A DNA stretch of 64,000 bases. Origin: Chloroflexota bacterium (lineage in GTDB: Bacteria; Chloroflexota; Dehalococcoidia; Lucifugimonadales; UBA3495). The notes beneath the pieces are model-generated. The model searched no databases. It was not told the DNA's origin and saw only the letters and a program-made list of their open reading frames with translations. The position numbers were made by a program, and so were the translations under genes. The stretch is taken from NCBI GenBank assembly GCA_009837355.1, contig VXTR01000068.1:124001-188000 (forward strand). Direction: 5' to 3'. This document shows positions 44,986 to 53,583 of this stretch, piece by piece (the first letter of the stretch is position 1; every line of letters begins with the position of its first letter).

Positions 44986-45576
44986 TCAGCTGCTGCCGCT
45001 GTGAAACTCCTCCACCTGCCGCAGGTAGTTGCGCAGCAGGTCGTGGCCCACGGCGGTCATTATGGATTCGGGGTGGAACTGAACTCCCTCCACCGGAAGC
45101 TCCTTGTGGCGGACGCCCATAATCAGGCCGTTGTCCGTCCAGGCGGTTACTTCGAGGAAGTCGGGCACGGTTTCGGGGTAGATGACCAGGCTATGGTAGC
45201 GAATGGCCTCAAATGGGTTGGGCAGTCCCTCGAAAACGCCCTTGCCGTCGTGGTGGATGGGAGAGGTTTTACCGTGCCGGATCTCCCCGGCCCGGTCAAC
45301 GGTTGCGCCGTAAGCGTCGCCGATGCACTGATGGCCCAGGCAGACGCCGAGGACGGGCAGCTTGGGGCCGAAATGCCGGATGACGTCGTTGGAGATGCCG
45401 GCTTCCCGGGGCGAGCAGGGGCCCGGCGATACCACGATTCCCTCGGGCTGCATGGCTTCGATGTCCTCCACGGTAGTCTTGTCGTTGCGGATTACCTCAA
45501 CCTCGGCCCCCAGTTCGCAGAGGTACTGGTAGAGGTTCCAGGTGAAGCTGTCGTAGTTGTCGATTAGGAGAATCAT
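44986..45576 (-). CDS. trpG: Anthranilate synthase component II (glutamine amidotransferase)
   Basis: 196 residues. [35 protein letters not shown], nucleophile in [15 protein letters not shown], and the His/Glu pair in [10 protein letters not shown] complete the class I amidotransferase triad. Delivers ammonia to TrpE. The ATG overlaps the VOC gene stop (TAATG). In some bacteria the same subunit also serves PabB; only trpE is in this cluster. Confidence 0.95.
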   Translation of the reverse strand: MILLIDNYDSFTWNLYQYLCELGAEVEVIRNDKTTVEDIEAMQPEGIVVSPGPCSPREAGISNDVIRHFGPKLPVLGVCLGHQCIGDAYGATVDRAGEIRHGKTSPIHHDGKGVFEGLPNPFEAIRYHSLVIYPETVPDFLEVTAWTDNGLIMGVRHKELPVEGVQFHPESIMTAVGHDLLRNYLRQVEEFHSGSS

Positions 45577-46016
45577 TAGTACAGCTCCACCAGTTCCAGC
45601 CAGTTGCCGTCGGGGTCCTGGCAGTAGGACGCCTTGCGAACCATGTTGCCGGCGTCGTCGTACATGGGCACGGGCGGCGTGGGATATGTCAGGCCTCGAC
45701 TGCGGGTGTTTTCGTAGAAGGCGTCGATGTCCTCCACGAAAAAGGCCAGGTGCGCGGCGCGCACGTCGTTTTTGTCAAAGTCGGCGTAGTCGCCCTCCGG
45801 GTTGATGTACTGGATCAGCTCCAACTGGTGGCCGTCGCCCATGTCGAAGAACGCGCCCTTGATGTGAGTGTCCGGGAATCCCAGCAGCGTCGTGGGAAAC
45901 TCTCCGGTGCGTTCCGTGCGCATGGTGAGGGTGAGGCCCAGCACGTCGGAGTAGAAGTCGATGGCGGCTTCCAGGTCCTTGACGATAAAACCGGTGTGGA
46001 AGAAGGATTTGAGCAT
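45576..46016 (-). CDS. VOC (glyoxalase) family protein within the trp operon
   Basis: 146 residues. [26 protein letters not shown] is the first beta-alpha-beta-beta-beta module, and [23 protein letters not shown] ... [16 protein letters not shown] the second, with His, His, Glu metal-ligand positions (H7 in FFHTG, the His in AAHLAF, and E in WLELVE). It resembles lactoylglutathione lyase or methylmalonyl-CoA epimerase type enzymes but the substrate is unknown. It lies between trpE and trpG (9 bases and 1-base overlap), so it is expressed under Trp control. Confidence 0.85.
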   Translation of the reverse strand: MLKSFFHTGFIVKDLEAAIDFYSDVLGLTLTMRTERTGEFPTTLLGFPDTHIKGAFFDMGDGHQLELIQYINPEGDYADFDKNDVRAAHLAFFVEDIDAFYENTRSRGLTYPTPPVPMYDDAGNMVRKASYCQDPDGNWLELVELY

Positions 46017-46025
46017 TTCGGCCTC

Positions 46026-47492
46026 CTATGCAATGCCTTCAGCAGTGTCGATGGCGCGCATCATGGCGCCGGACTTGTGCCGGGTTTCCATGTATTCGTC
46101 CTCGGCCACGCTGTCGGCAACCACGCCGCCGCCAGCCTGGACGTACATCACGCCATCCTTGAAGATGCCGGTGCGCAGCACCAGGGCAGTGTCCATGTTG
46201 CCGTTGTAGCTGAAGTACGCCACTGCGCCTCCGTAAGGCCCCCGCCGTTCCTGCTCAACCTCGGCGATGATTTCCATGGCGCGGATTTTTGGAGCGCCGG
46301 ACACGGTGCCGGCCGGGAAGCAGGCGCGCAGGGCGTCGTAGGTGGTCATATCGGGGCGCAGCTCCCCCTCCACGTGGGACACCAGGTGCATGACGTGAGA
46401 GAACCGTTCCACGTCCATGTACTGGGTGACCTTGACCGTGCCGGGGACACTGACCCGGCCGATGTCGTTACGCCCAAGGTCCAGCAGCATGATGTGCTCG
46501 GCCTGCTGCTTTTCGCTGCCTTTCAGTTCCTCTTCCAGGGCAGCGTCTTCCGCCGGCGTCCGGCCGCGGGGACGGGTGCCGGCGATGGGATGGGTGTTGA
46601 CGATGCCGTCGTGAACCGTGGCTACGGTCTCGATGGCAGCGCCGACAATCTGAAAGCCGTTGAGGTCAAGGTAGTACATATAGGGCGAAGGATTGCTGCC
46701 CCGCAGGGCGCGGTACACCTGGAAGGGATGAGCGTCGGTCTTCCGGCTGAAACGCTGGGAGTTGACCACCTGGATAATGTCGCCCGCGTAGATGTACTCG
46801 ATGCACTTCTCAATCACGGCCTCGTATTCCGCGACGGTGAAGTTGGAGACGGCTTCACTGCCGCCGGGCATGCCGGGCGGGTCCATCAACTCCGCCCGCA
46901 TTTGTAGCGGCCTTGCGAGGCGGTCAACCATCCGCTCGATTTTTGCGGTGGCCGCGTTGTAGGCGCCTTCAACGTCGCCATTGTCCAGGCGAACGTGGCT
47001 GACCACCTTGATCTCGTGGCGCAGGTGGTCGAACACCAACAAAGTATCGGTGAACATAAAAACCGACTCGGGCAGACCCTGGGGGTCGGCGTCCAGCATC
47101 GGTACCCGCGGCTCAAAGTAGTGCACCGCGTCGTAGGCCACGTAGCCGACACCGCCGCCGTGGAATGGTGGCAGACCGTCCACCGGTATCAGTCGGAACG
47201 AATCCATTTCCTGCTGCACCAAGGTCAGCGGGTCAACTTGGCCTGAGGGCTGGTCGGCGCCGGTGCTAAACACGTCGTAGGGTTCGGTGCCGATGAAGCT
47301 GTAGCGTCCGATGCGTTCGCCGCCGGCCACCGATTCCAGCAGGAAGGAGTAGGGCGGGCGAGCCACTTTCAGGTAGGCCGAAACGGGAGTTTCCAGGTCG
47401 GCGTTGATGGTGCAGTACACCGGACAGAGGTTGCCCTGGCCCGCCAGTGCGCGGACTTGTTCTAACGTTGGTTGGTACATATTCACAGACAC
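46026..47492 (-). CDS. trpE: Anthranilate synthase component I
   Basis: 488 residues from ATG 47492. The tryptophan feedback motif is present (SFLLESVAGGERIGRYSFIG), as is the chorismate-binding core (IVNSQRFSRKT, THPIAGTRPRGRTPAEDAALEEEL, LLDLGRNDIGRV, GTVSGAPKIRAMEII, AYFSYNGNMDTALVLRT, QAGGGVVADSV). Makes anthranilate from chorismate. First gene of trpE-VOC-trpG; transcription is controlled by a T-box leader upstream. Confidence 0.96.
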   Translation of the reverse strand: MSVNMYQPTLEQVRALAGQGNLCPVYCTINADLETPVSAYLKVARPPYSFLLESVAGGERIGRYSFIGTEPYDVFSTGADQPSGQVDPLTLVQQEMDSFRLIPVDGLPPFHGGGVGYVAYDAVHYFEPRVPMLDADPQGLPESVFMFTDTLLVFDHLRHEIKVVSHVRLDNGDVEGAYNAATAKIERMVDRLARPLQMRAELMDPPGMPGGSEAVSNFTVAEYEAVIEKCIEYIYAGDIIQVVNSQRFSRKTDAHPFQVYRALRGSNPSPYMYYLDLNGFQIVGAAIETVATVHDGIVNTHPIAGTRPRGRTPAEDAALEEELKGSEKQQAEHIMLLDLGRNDIGRVSVPGTVKVTQYMDVERFSHVMHLVSHVEGELRPDMTTYDALRACFPAGTVSGAPKIRAMEIIAEVEQERRGPYGGAVAYFSYNGNMDTALVLRTGIFKDGVMYVQAGGGVVADSVAEDEYMETRHKSGAMMRAIDTAEGIA

Positions 47493-47547
47493 TTACTCTG
47501 GTGATTTCGGCAATTTTTCCGTCAGTAGTGTGGGCGATTTTTTCGTC

Positions 47548-47567
47548 ATTCCGGCGAAAGCCGGAAT
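47548..47567. repeat. REP-like palindrome ATTCCGGC-GAAA-GCCGGAAT
   Basis: Perfect 8-bp inverted repeat with a GAAA loop, flanked by CGTC and CCAG, in the trpE 5' leader between the T-box terminator and the ATG. This palindrome type is dispersed in many bacterial genomes; only one copy is in this window. Confidence 0.55.
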
Positions 47568-47590
47568 CCAGGCGAGTGGCGATGGCAAGC

Positions 47591-47617
47591 AAAAACCCGC
47601 CCCCGGTAGGGACGGGC
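47591..47617 (-). terminator. T-box intrinsic terminator
   Basis: On the minus strand CCCGTCCC-TACC-(G)GGGGCGGG forms an 8-bp stem with one G-U pair and is followed by TTTTT (plus 47591-47595). The 5' arm (CGTCCCT) is also used by the T-box antiterminator. Confidence 0.8.
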
Positions 47618-47847
47618 GCGATGCCGTTATGCCACCCTGCGTTTGCGGTTGGTATGGGTACGGACGTTAACGCAGTCCGGGCGTCCGCGCCTACTTGGCC
47701 GGCCATAGCTCCGACGGTTCAGCGGGCGGCTCCGGGGGCCATTCAACGCCTGCGCCTGGCGCCGGTTCGCAGCTACTCCGGCTCTCTGGGCCTCGCTGGG
47801 CGGATACTATTCCCCTTCACAGCCTTTAGGGTATTCAGATTTTAGCG
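47591..47847 (-). promoter_or_regulatory. T-box leader responding to uncharged tRNA-Trp
   Basis: Minus-strand RNA from about 47847 shows the T-box features in order: AGTA of the specifier-loop E motif (plus 47805-47808), AGAGAGCCGG of the stem I distal bulge (47778-47787), GAA followed directly by specifier TGG (47739-47744; TGG at 47739-47741), AGTAGGCGCGGACG of the stem II/III region, the T-box AGGGTGG (47632-47638), and the terminator. UGG is the Trp codon and the downstream gene is trpE, so uncharged tRNA-Trp should stabilise the antiterminator. This fills most of the 413-base gap 47493-47905. Confidence 0.85.
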
Positions 47848-47853
47848 GGATTC

Positions 47854-47882
47854 AGTATATGGTGGCACGCCGGGTGCGTCAA
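47854..47882 (-). promoter_or_regulatory. Sigma70-type promoter of the trp T-box transcript
   Basis: Minus strand TTGACG (47877-47882), 17 bases, TATACT (47854-47859). Predicted start near 47847, just before the T-box stem I. Confidence 0.65.
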
Positions 47883-47905
47883 TCAGTTCAGGCTTCAGTA
47901 GCCGG

Positions 47906-48874
47906 CTACGGCGTCAGCAGTATCTTCCCCGTGGTCTCCCGGCCCTCCAACCGGCGGTGCGCTTCCGCAGCTTCGGATAGCGGCAGGTTAAGACTGACGT
48001 TCAGCTTGATTTCGCCGGACTGCACCCAGGACAGGCACTCTTCCGCCCGTTGCAGCAGCTCGGGCCGGGTCGCCGTGTAGTCGCCCAGGGTTGGCCGGGT
48101 CAGGAACAGCGATCCGTTGCGCAGCATTCCGGAGTCCACCATCCCCACCGGCCCGCCGGCCTGTCCATACAGCGCCATGCAGCCGCGCCGGCCCAGGATG
48201 CGCAGGCCCTTGTCAAAGGTGGTTGCGCCAACGGCGTCGTAAATGATTTTAACGCCCTCGCCGTCGGTCATCCGCCGGATTTCCTCCTCAAAGTCCTGCT
48301 GCGTGTACAGGATGACGTCGTCGGCCCCGGCATCGCGGGACAGCGCCGCCTTCTCGTCGGTTGACACCGTGGTGTACACGTGCAGCCCACGCCGTTTGAG
48401 CATCTGTATTAGCAGCAGACCCATGCCACCGGCGCCGGCGTGAACCAGCGCCCTCTGTCCGGCCTGCAGCGGAACGATGTCGTGCACCAGGAAGTGGGCC
48501 GTCATGCACTGGAGTAGCGTGGCCGCACCGGTCTCAAAGTCCATGTCGTCGGGGATGCGTACCAGCAACCACGCCGGGACGGCCTGCTCCTCGGCGTAGG
48601 AGCCGGTGTGCATGGCGTAGGCCACCCGGTCGCCCACGGCCACCTCGGTTACGCCATCCCCCACGGAGGTTACGACGCCCGAAGCTTCACGGCCCGGCGT
48701 CCAGGGAAACGCGGCCGGCGGGTTGGTGCCCTTGCGGCCGGACACGTCGGTGTAGTTGACGCCGATGTTGCGGATGGACACTACCGCCTGGCCGGGGCCG
48801 GCAACGGGTTCGGGCATATCCTCGTATTTCAGGACGTCGGGGCCGCCGATTTCGTAGGCGCGGATGCCTTTCAT
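47906..48874 (-). CDS. Quinone oxidoreductase-like MDR protein
   Basis: 322 residues. Zinc-free medium-chain reductase of the quinone oxidoreductase type: GIRAYEIGGPDVLKYEDMP, GVNYTDVSGRKG, PGREASGVVTSVGDGV, NADPH-binding VHAGAGGMGLLLIQMLKRRG, YDAVGATTFDKGLRIL. No structural-zinc cysteine cluster. Reduces quinones or enones with NADPH. Separated by 4 bases from the upstream PrpD gene, so the two are probably one unit. Confidence 0.92.
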   Translation of the reverse strand: MKGIRAYEIGGPDVLKYEDMPEPVAGPGQAVVSIRNIGVNYTDVSGRKGTNPPAAFPWTPGREASGVVTSVGDGVTEVAVGDRVAYAMHTGSYAEEQAVPAWLLVRIPDDMDFETGAATLLQCMTAHFLVHDIVPLQAGQRALVHAGAGGMGLLLIQMLKRRGLHVYTTVSTDEKAALSRDAGADDVILYTQQDFEEEIRRMTDGEGVKIIYDAVGATTFDKGLRILGRRGCMALYGQAGGPVGMVDSGMLRNGSLFLTRPTLGDYTATRPELLQRAEECLSWVQSGEIKLNVSLNLPLSEAAEAHRRLEGRETTGKILLTP

Positions 48875-48878
48875 ATCT

Positions 48879-50213
48879 TTATCCTCCCAGTACGGAAACC
48901 ATTCCGGTTACGTTTTCAATTTCGGCTATGTCGCGAAAGCTGCCGATGGCTTCCTCGATGTGGTCTTCAGGCAAGATGTAGCGGGTGCAGTAGAGGAACT
49001 TGGCTTCCAGCTCTTCGGCGTCCAGGGGCATGGCCGGCGTACCGCGGGCGTGGTCAACCCGATGCCGCAGGGTTTGGCCGTCGTTGAGGGTTACGGCTAC
49101 TTCGGCGGGATGGACGGACATTGGAGAAGCGGTCAGGGTCGCCTCAACGGAGACCCGCTCCATCATCGCGCGAACGCCCTCGTCCCGGACGGCGGCGTCG
49201 GAGAAAAAGTTGATCAGCGGCTGGCCGTGGCACAGCGTGGCGGCGGCGATGAACCCGATGCTGGCCCGAGCCTGCCATCCGTCAACGGGCAGGACGTTGG
49301 ACAGTTGCTCCAGTGTCTCCTTGGCAACGCCTACGTGTGCGGCGGCAACGTCGCTGGGGCCGAATCGGTGTAGTTGAGACAGTCCCAGGACGGCATCAAT
49401 GACGCCGTGGCTGGCGGGATGGCAGGGATACATGCGGACGGTTACGCCGGGGTCGGTCAGACGCCAGTCGCGCCCCAATCCGGCCAGCTGACTCGCCCCA
49501 GCGCCCGACTGGTGAGACAATTCGCCCACCGCTCCAACGATCTCCTCCGACGCCATCAGCGCGGCCATCACCCCGTGCATCGCCGCGTTGCCTCCGGTCA
49601 AAGCCGCGGCGCTGGCCGAGGAGTAACCCACGTCGGCGTTGCCAGCCGACGCGGCCAGCCCCACTGCGCTGGCTATGGACTCGGCGTCCGGCGTCAGCAG
49701 CATTGACGCAGCGGTAGCCGCGCCCATGGAGCCGGCCGCCGTCGCCGCATCCGCCTCGCTGGACAGACGAGCGATTACCTCGCAGCCGACCGCGAATGCG
49801 TTGAGCACGGAGTGGCCGGTGAACCCGTGCATCTCCCCCAGGGCCATCACTGCCGGAAATACGGCAGCGGTAGGGTTGGCCGCCGGCGCGTTGATCAAGA
49901 GATCGTCGGGCAGATTGTCGTCAAAGTCAAGCAGGCGAATCAGCATACCGTTGACCAGGGCGGCGTACACCGGTGAAGTACGCTGGCCCATCCCGATGAT
50001 GGTGCTGCGCCCATTCCCGCCCATGGCCCGAACCACCCGCGTCAGCGCGATGGCGTCCGGATGGGCGGCGCCGGCCAGCGCGGCGGCGGCGGCGTTGAGC
50101 ATCATATCCCGGCACACGTCGGCGACGGTGGCCGGCAAAGGCTCCCCGCTCTGCGCCATCTCGGCGGCGAATTGGGCGATCTGCCAAGTATAGTCGGCTA
50201 TTTGGTCACTCAT
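48879..50213 (-). CDS. MmgE/PrpD family protein (copy 2)
   Basis: 444 residues from ATG 50213; the frame stays open to 51734 but that part is antisense to lhgO. Family strings: NGMLIRLLDFDDNLPDDLL, NPTAAVFPAVMALGEMHGFTG, a helical Ala-rich core, and VTVRMYPCHPASHGVIDAVLGL (the conserved YPxCxxxH-like site). Only modestly similar to the copy at 42921-44294. Likely a dehydratase or isomerase of a carboxylic acid; substrate unknown. Confidence 0.9.
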   Translation of the reverse strand: MSDQIADYTWQIAQFAAEMAQSGEPLPATVADVCRDMMLNAAAAALAGAAHPDAIALTRVVRAMGGNGRSTIIGMGQRTSPVYAALVNGMLIRLLDFDDNLPDDLLINAPAANPTAAVFPAVMALGEMHGFTGHSVLNAFAVGCEVIARLSSEADAATAAGSMGAATAASMLLTPDAESIASAVGLAASAGNADVGYSSASAAALTGGNAAMHGVMAALMASEEIVGAVGELSHQSGAGASQLAGLGRDWRLTDPGVTVRMYPCHPASHGVIDAVLGLSQLHRFGPSDVAAAHVGVAKETLEQLSNVLPVDGWQARASIGFIAAATLCHGQPLINFFSDAAVRDEGVRAMMERVSVEATLTASPMSVHPAEVAVTLNDGQTLRHRVDHARGTPAMPLDAEELEAKFLYCTRYILPEDHIEEAIGSFRDIAEIENVTGMVSVLGG

Positions 50214-50274
50214 AATGTGGCAAGGATACCGGCGGCCGGCCCGCGGCGCAACGGCGTCGCCGGGACGCTGCGTG

Positions 50275-50280
50275 TATAAT
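50275..50280 (+). promoter_or_regulatory. -10 element upstream of lhgO
   Basis: Perfect TATAAT in the 123-base gap before lhgO, without a clear -35. Predicted start near 50287, 50 bases before the lhgO ATG. A six-codon ORF (ATG 50288) would begin at the transcript 5' end. Confidence 0.4.
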
Positions 50281-50336
50281 GCCGGCCATGAGCAGGTCGG
50301 GCCCGTGAAACGGACGGACCGGATTCGGGGGTAACC

Positions 50337-51584
50337 ATGGCAACCAACGGCAACACTACTTCGGTGGAATCGCGCCTCTATGACGTGGCTATCGTGGGCG
50401 GCGGCATCATCGGCCTGTCCACGGCAATGCAGTTGCTGGAACGTTCGCCCGACTTGAACGTGGCGGTGATTGAGAAGGAGGAACTGCTGGCCCAGCACCA
50501 GACCGGCCACAACAGCGGCGTGATTCACTCCGGCATCTACTACCGTCCCGGTTCCTGGAAAGCCCGTTTCTGCGTGGGCGGCAAAGACCGGCTGATCGCC
50601 TTCTGCGACGAGAACGAGATTGAATACGACCCCTGCGGCAAGGTAATCGTGGCGACCCACGAGAGCGAGTTGGGCCGTTTGCAAGACCTGTACGAGCGTG
50701 GCGTCGCCAACGGCGTTCCCGACCTGCAAATCGTGGAGCCGGAACGTCTGGCGGAGATTGAGCCGCACACCCAGGGCGTGCGCGCGCTGTGGGCGCCCCA
50801 TACCGGCATCGTGGACTACGTCCGCGTCGCCAACGCCTACGCCGGCAAGTTCCAGTCGGCCGGCGGAGACGTTTTCACCGGAGCGGCGGTGCAGCAGGCG
50901 CGGCAGACGGCCGGCGAGACTGCGCTGGAAACCGAGCGGGGCGCGCTCCAGGCGAAACACGTCATCAACTGCGCCGGGCTGTACGCCGACAAGCTTGCGC
51001 GGATGATGGGAGAAGAGACCGACGTGCGCATCATCCCCTTCCGTGGCGAGTATTACAAGCTGGCCGAATCGAGCCACCATCTGGTGAAAGGGCTGATTTA
51101 CCCGGTCCCCGACCCGCGCTTTCCGTTCTTGGGGGTGCACTACACGCGCAACATCCACGGCTACGTTGAGGCCGGCCCCAATGCCGTGCTGGCCTGGGCC
51201 CGGGAAGGCTACCGCAAGAGCAACGTCAGCCTGAGTGAGACGGCCGGCGCGCTCACTTTTCCCGGCTTCTGGAAGATGACGGCCCGGCACTGGCGCACCG
51301 GAATGCAGGAAATGCACCGCTCCTACCGCAAATCGGTGTTCGTGGGCGACCTGCAAAAGCTGATACCCGAGATCCAGGCGTCGGACCTGGAACCGGGCGG
51401 CAGTGGCGTGCGGGCGCAGGCCGTAGCGTCCTCGGGAGCCATCTTGGACGACTTTCACATCCTGCGTGGCCAGAAGGCGCTGCACGTGTTGAACGCGCCC
51501 TCGCCGGGGGCGACGTCGTCGCTGGCCATCGGCGAGTATCTGTCGGACATGGCGATGGAGGATTTCGGGCTGGCCCGGCCCTGA
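50337..51584 (+). CDS. lhgO: L-2-hydroxyglutarate oxidase
   Basis: 415 residues. FAD-binding VAIVGGGIIGLSTAMQLLE, IEKEELLAQHQTGHNSGVIHSGIYYRPGS (LhgO signature), HVINCAGLYADKLARM, FRGEYYKL, LIYPVPDPRFPFLGVHYTRNIHG and LNAPSPGATSSLAIGEYL. Oxidises L-2-hydroxyglutarate to 2-oxoglutarate, passing electrons to quinone or oxygen at the membrane face. The MaoC-like genes follow in the same direction. Confidence 0.93.
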   Translation: MATNGNTTSVESRLYDVAIVGGGIIGLSTAMQLLERSPDLNVAVIEKEELLAQHQTGHNSGVIHSGIYYRPGSWKARFCVGGKDRLIAFCDENEIEYDPCGKVIVATHESELGRLQDLYERGVANGVPDLQIVEPERLAEIEPHTQGVRALWAPHTGIVDYVRVANAYAGKFQSAGGDVFTGAAVQQARQTAGETALETERGALQAKHVINCAGLYADKLARMMGEETDVRIIPFRGEYYKLAESSHHLVKGLIYPVPDPRFPFLGVHYTRNIHGYVEAGPNAVLAWAREGYRKSNVSLSETAGALTFPGFWKMTARHWRTGMQEMHRSYRKSVFVGDLQKLIPEIQASDLEPGGSGVRAQAVASSGAILDDFHILRGQKALHVLNAPSPGATSSLAIGEYLSDMAMEDFGLARP

Positions 51585-51651
51585 CCAGGCGATGGTGTAT
51601 AGTGTAGCGAGGCGCGCGGCTGAATATGTCAAGTGCGCCTCAGGACAGAAC

Positions 51652-52065
51652 GTGCAAGACGCTGCGATAGATTTGGGCAGTTGGCAAATCACCGCCGACG
51701 GTGTACGGGAGTATCTGGATGCAGTCGGCGACACGTCGCCGGTGTACTTGGAAACCCGAACTCCACCGCCGCTGATGCTGACGGCCAGGGTGGTCGGCCT
51801 GCTGCTGGAACGCCTGTCCTTGCCCGACGGCGCTATACACAGCCTTCAGGACGTGGAAACCGTGAATGCTCCTCCAATTGGCGGCGAGGTATCGGCAACG
51901 GCACGGTTGGAGCCGGCGCGTGAAAGGGTCGGGATGCGGTTCCTGACGGTGCATTACAGCGTCGCCGACGCCAATAGAGGGTGCCCGTTGCAGCGCGGAA
52001 AAACCACGGTGCTGCTGCCGGCGGCGGCAGACGGTGGAGACGGCAGCGCCGATGACAGCCGCTAG
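51652..52065 (+). CDS. MaoC-like hotdog protein, N-terminal dehydratase type
   Basis: 137 residues from GTG 51652 with AGGA 6 bases upstream (ATG 51592 would add 20 residues without a ribosome site). Hotdog fold: ITADGVREYLDAVGDTSPVYLE, PPPLMLTARVVGLLLERLSLPDGAIHSLQDVETVNAPPIGGEVSATARL. This matches the FAS1-dehydratase-like half that pairs with a MaoC catalytic half to form a hydratase heterodimer. The next gene, which overlaps its end, supplies the second half. Ends in a Gly/Asp-rich tail. Confidence 0.8.
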   Translation: MQDAAIDLGSWQITADGVREYLDAVGDTSPVYLETRTPPPLMLTARVVGLLLERLSLPDGAIHSLQDVETVNAPPIGGEVSATARLEPARERVGMRFLTVHYSVADANRGCPLQRGKTTVLLPAAADGGDGSADDSR

Positions 52066-52516
52066 TCAAACGACAGTCAATCGTCCACTTACAGTCGGCG
52101 ATGCTCTGCCCTCGGTCCGGCGAGTCATCACCCGCGAGTCGATTAATGCCTACCGGGCCGCCTCGGGCGACAACAACCCCATACACTACGACGACGCTTT
52201 TGCCGCCACTACGCGGTTCGGAGGAGTCATTGCCCACGGTATGCTGACCCTCGCTTTGGTGTCGGAGATGATGACTCAGGCTTACGGAGCCGACTGGCCG
52301 GTTGCCGGAAGTCTGCGTGTCAGGTTCCGGGGTGCGGCCTATCCCGGCGACACGCTGGAATCCACGGGCATGGTTGCGAAAAGTAATGCGGACGATAGCG
52401 TAGGGGTGGTAACCTGTAACGTCGAAGTGCGTAATGCAGAAACCGGCGAACGGATAATCACGGGGACGGCTACGTTGCCGACACGCCCCGCATCAGGAGA
52501 GGTATCGCAGGGATGA
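52052..52516 (+). CDS. MaoC-like (R)-specific enoyl hydratase/dehydratase
   Basis: 154 residues from ATG 52052, overlapping the previous gene by 14 bases. The hydratase 2 motif is YRAASGDNNPIHYDDAFAATTRFGGVIAHGML: the D-x-N-P-x-H dyad (Asp and His catalytic) is intact. SLRVRFRGAAYPGDTLES completes the hotdog. With its partner it probably dehydrates 3-hydroxyacyl thioesters. PlsX and FabG follow, which points to fatty-acid synthesis rather than degradation. Stop overlaps the plsX start (ATGA). Confidence 0.9.
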   Translation: MTAASQTTVNRPLTVGDALPSVRRVITRESINAYRAASGDNNPIHYDDAFAATTRFGGVIAHGMLTLALVSEMMTQAYGADWPVAGSLRVRFRGAAYPGDTLESTGMVAKSNADDSVGVVTCNVEVRNAETGERIITGTATLPTRPASGEVSQG

Positions 52517-53559
52517 GCAGCAACGGCAGCATGGCAAGGGTACGCATTGCGCTGGATGCCATGGGCGGCGATTTCGGGCCGCCGGCAACAGTTCCCGGTG
52601 CGCTGGCCGCCCTGGAGGCGAACCCTGAGCTGGACATATCGCTGGTGGGCGATGCGGACGCGGTGACTGCGGAACTGTCCAAGCACCCTGCCGCGATGCA
52701 GGAACAGGCGATTACCGTCGTGCCGTCGGAAGGAAAGATTGAGGACGACGAACATCCCATATCGGCCCTGCGGCGCAAGCCCCGTTCTTCAATCGCCACC
52801 GCCATGGGGTTGCTCAAGGCCGGCGAAGCCGATATGGCCGTTTCCGTCGGTTCCACCGGCGCGACCATGGTAACGGCAGCCATGACGCTGGGGTTGCTTG
52901 AAGGCCTGGAGCGCCCCTGCATCGGAGGGAACTTCCTCGGTCTGGCGCCCAACACCACCGTCGTTGACCTGGGCAGCAACGTGGATTGCCGCCCGTCGCT
53001 TCTCCTTAGCTTCGCCGCCCTGGGCGTCGTCTTTTCCCGCCTTCGGCTCGGCATCGAAAACCCCAGGGTCGCCCTGTTGAGCGTGGGCGAGGAATCAGCC
53101 AAGGGCAACCGCCAGGTCCAGGAAAGCCATGCGCTGCTCCGGGACAGCCACCTGAACTTTGTGGGCAACGTGGAGGGAATGGACTTTTTCACCGACAAAG
53201 CGGACGTGATTGTGTGCGACGGCTTCATCGGAAACATACTGATTAAGTTTGCGGAGGGCTTGGGTTCCGCTCTCGCCCCGTATCTGAGCCGTCAGTTGGC
53301 TGAGTTCTTGCCGGAAGACCAACTGCGTCAGATTGCCGGCGCGCTTTGGACCAACATGAACCTGCCCCGCACCATGGGCGGCCCGTTGTTCGGCGTGGAC
53401 GGCCTGGTGATGATTGGACATGGCTCGTCCACGGCGGAGGGGATCGCCGGGGCAATCAACACGGGTTTGATGTGCCGGCGTGTTGAGCTGGTGGAAGGGT
53501 TCCGGCAGGAGCTGTCCGAGTTGCATACCGCCGGAGTGGGAACACGGGCCGAAGTATGA
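52513..53559 (+). CDS. plsX: Phosphate acyltransferase PlsX
   Basis: 348 residues. IALDAMGGDFGPPATVPGAL, SSIATAMGLLKAGEADMAVSVGSTGATM, LGSNVDCRPSLLLSFAALGVV, RVALLSVGEESAKGN, DVIVCDGFIGNILIKFAEG, GGPLFGVDGLVMIGHGSS. Converts acyl-ACP to acyl-phosphate for PlsY in phospholipid synthesis. Coupled to the MaoC gene by a 4-base overlap; fabG is 24 bases downstream. Confidence 0.95.
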   Translation: MSSNGSMARVRIALDAMGGDFGPPATVPGALAALEANPELDISLVGDADAVTAELSKHPAAMQEQAITVVPSEGKIEDDEHPISALRRKPRSSIATAMGLLKAGEADMAVSVGSTGATMVTAAMTLGLLEGLERPCIGGNFLGLAPNTTVVDLGSNVDCRPSLLLSFAALGVVFSRLRLGIENPRVALLSVGEESAKGNRQVQESHALLRDSHLNFVGNVEGMDFFTDKADVIVCDGFIGNILIKFAEGLGSALAPYLSRQLAEFLPEDQLRQIAGALWTNMNLPRTMGGPLFGVDGLVMIGHGSSTAEGIAGAINTGLMCRRVELVEGFRQELSELHTAGVGTRAEV

Positions 53560-53583
53560 ACAGGAGATAAATAAGGCGCTGCT

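Noticed and set aside
47266-47706. Trp leader peptide in the trpE leader (frame with one TGG)
   Set aside because: The frame runs into trpE out of register and the T-box elements explain the region better.
47447-47845. Plus-strand ORFs over the trp leader
   Set aside because: They coincide with the T-box RNA on the other strand and have no protein features.
50214-51734. N-terminal extension of the second PrpD frame
   Set aside because: Antisense to lhgO; the PrpD domain begins at ATG 50213.
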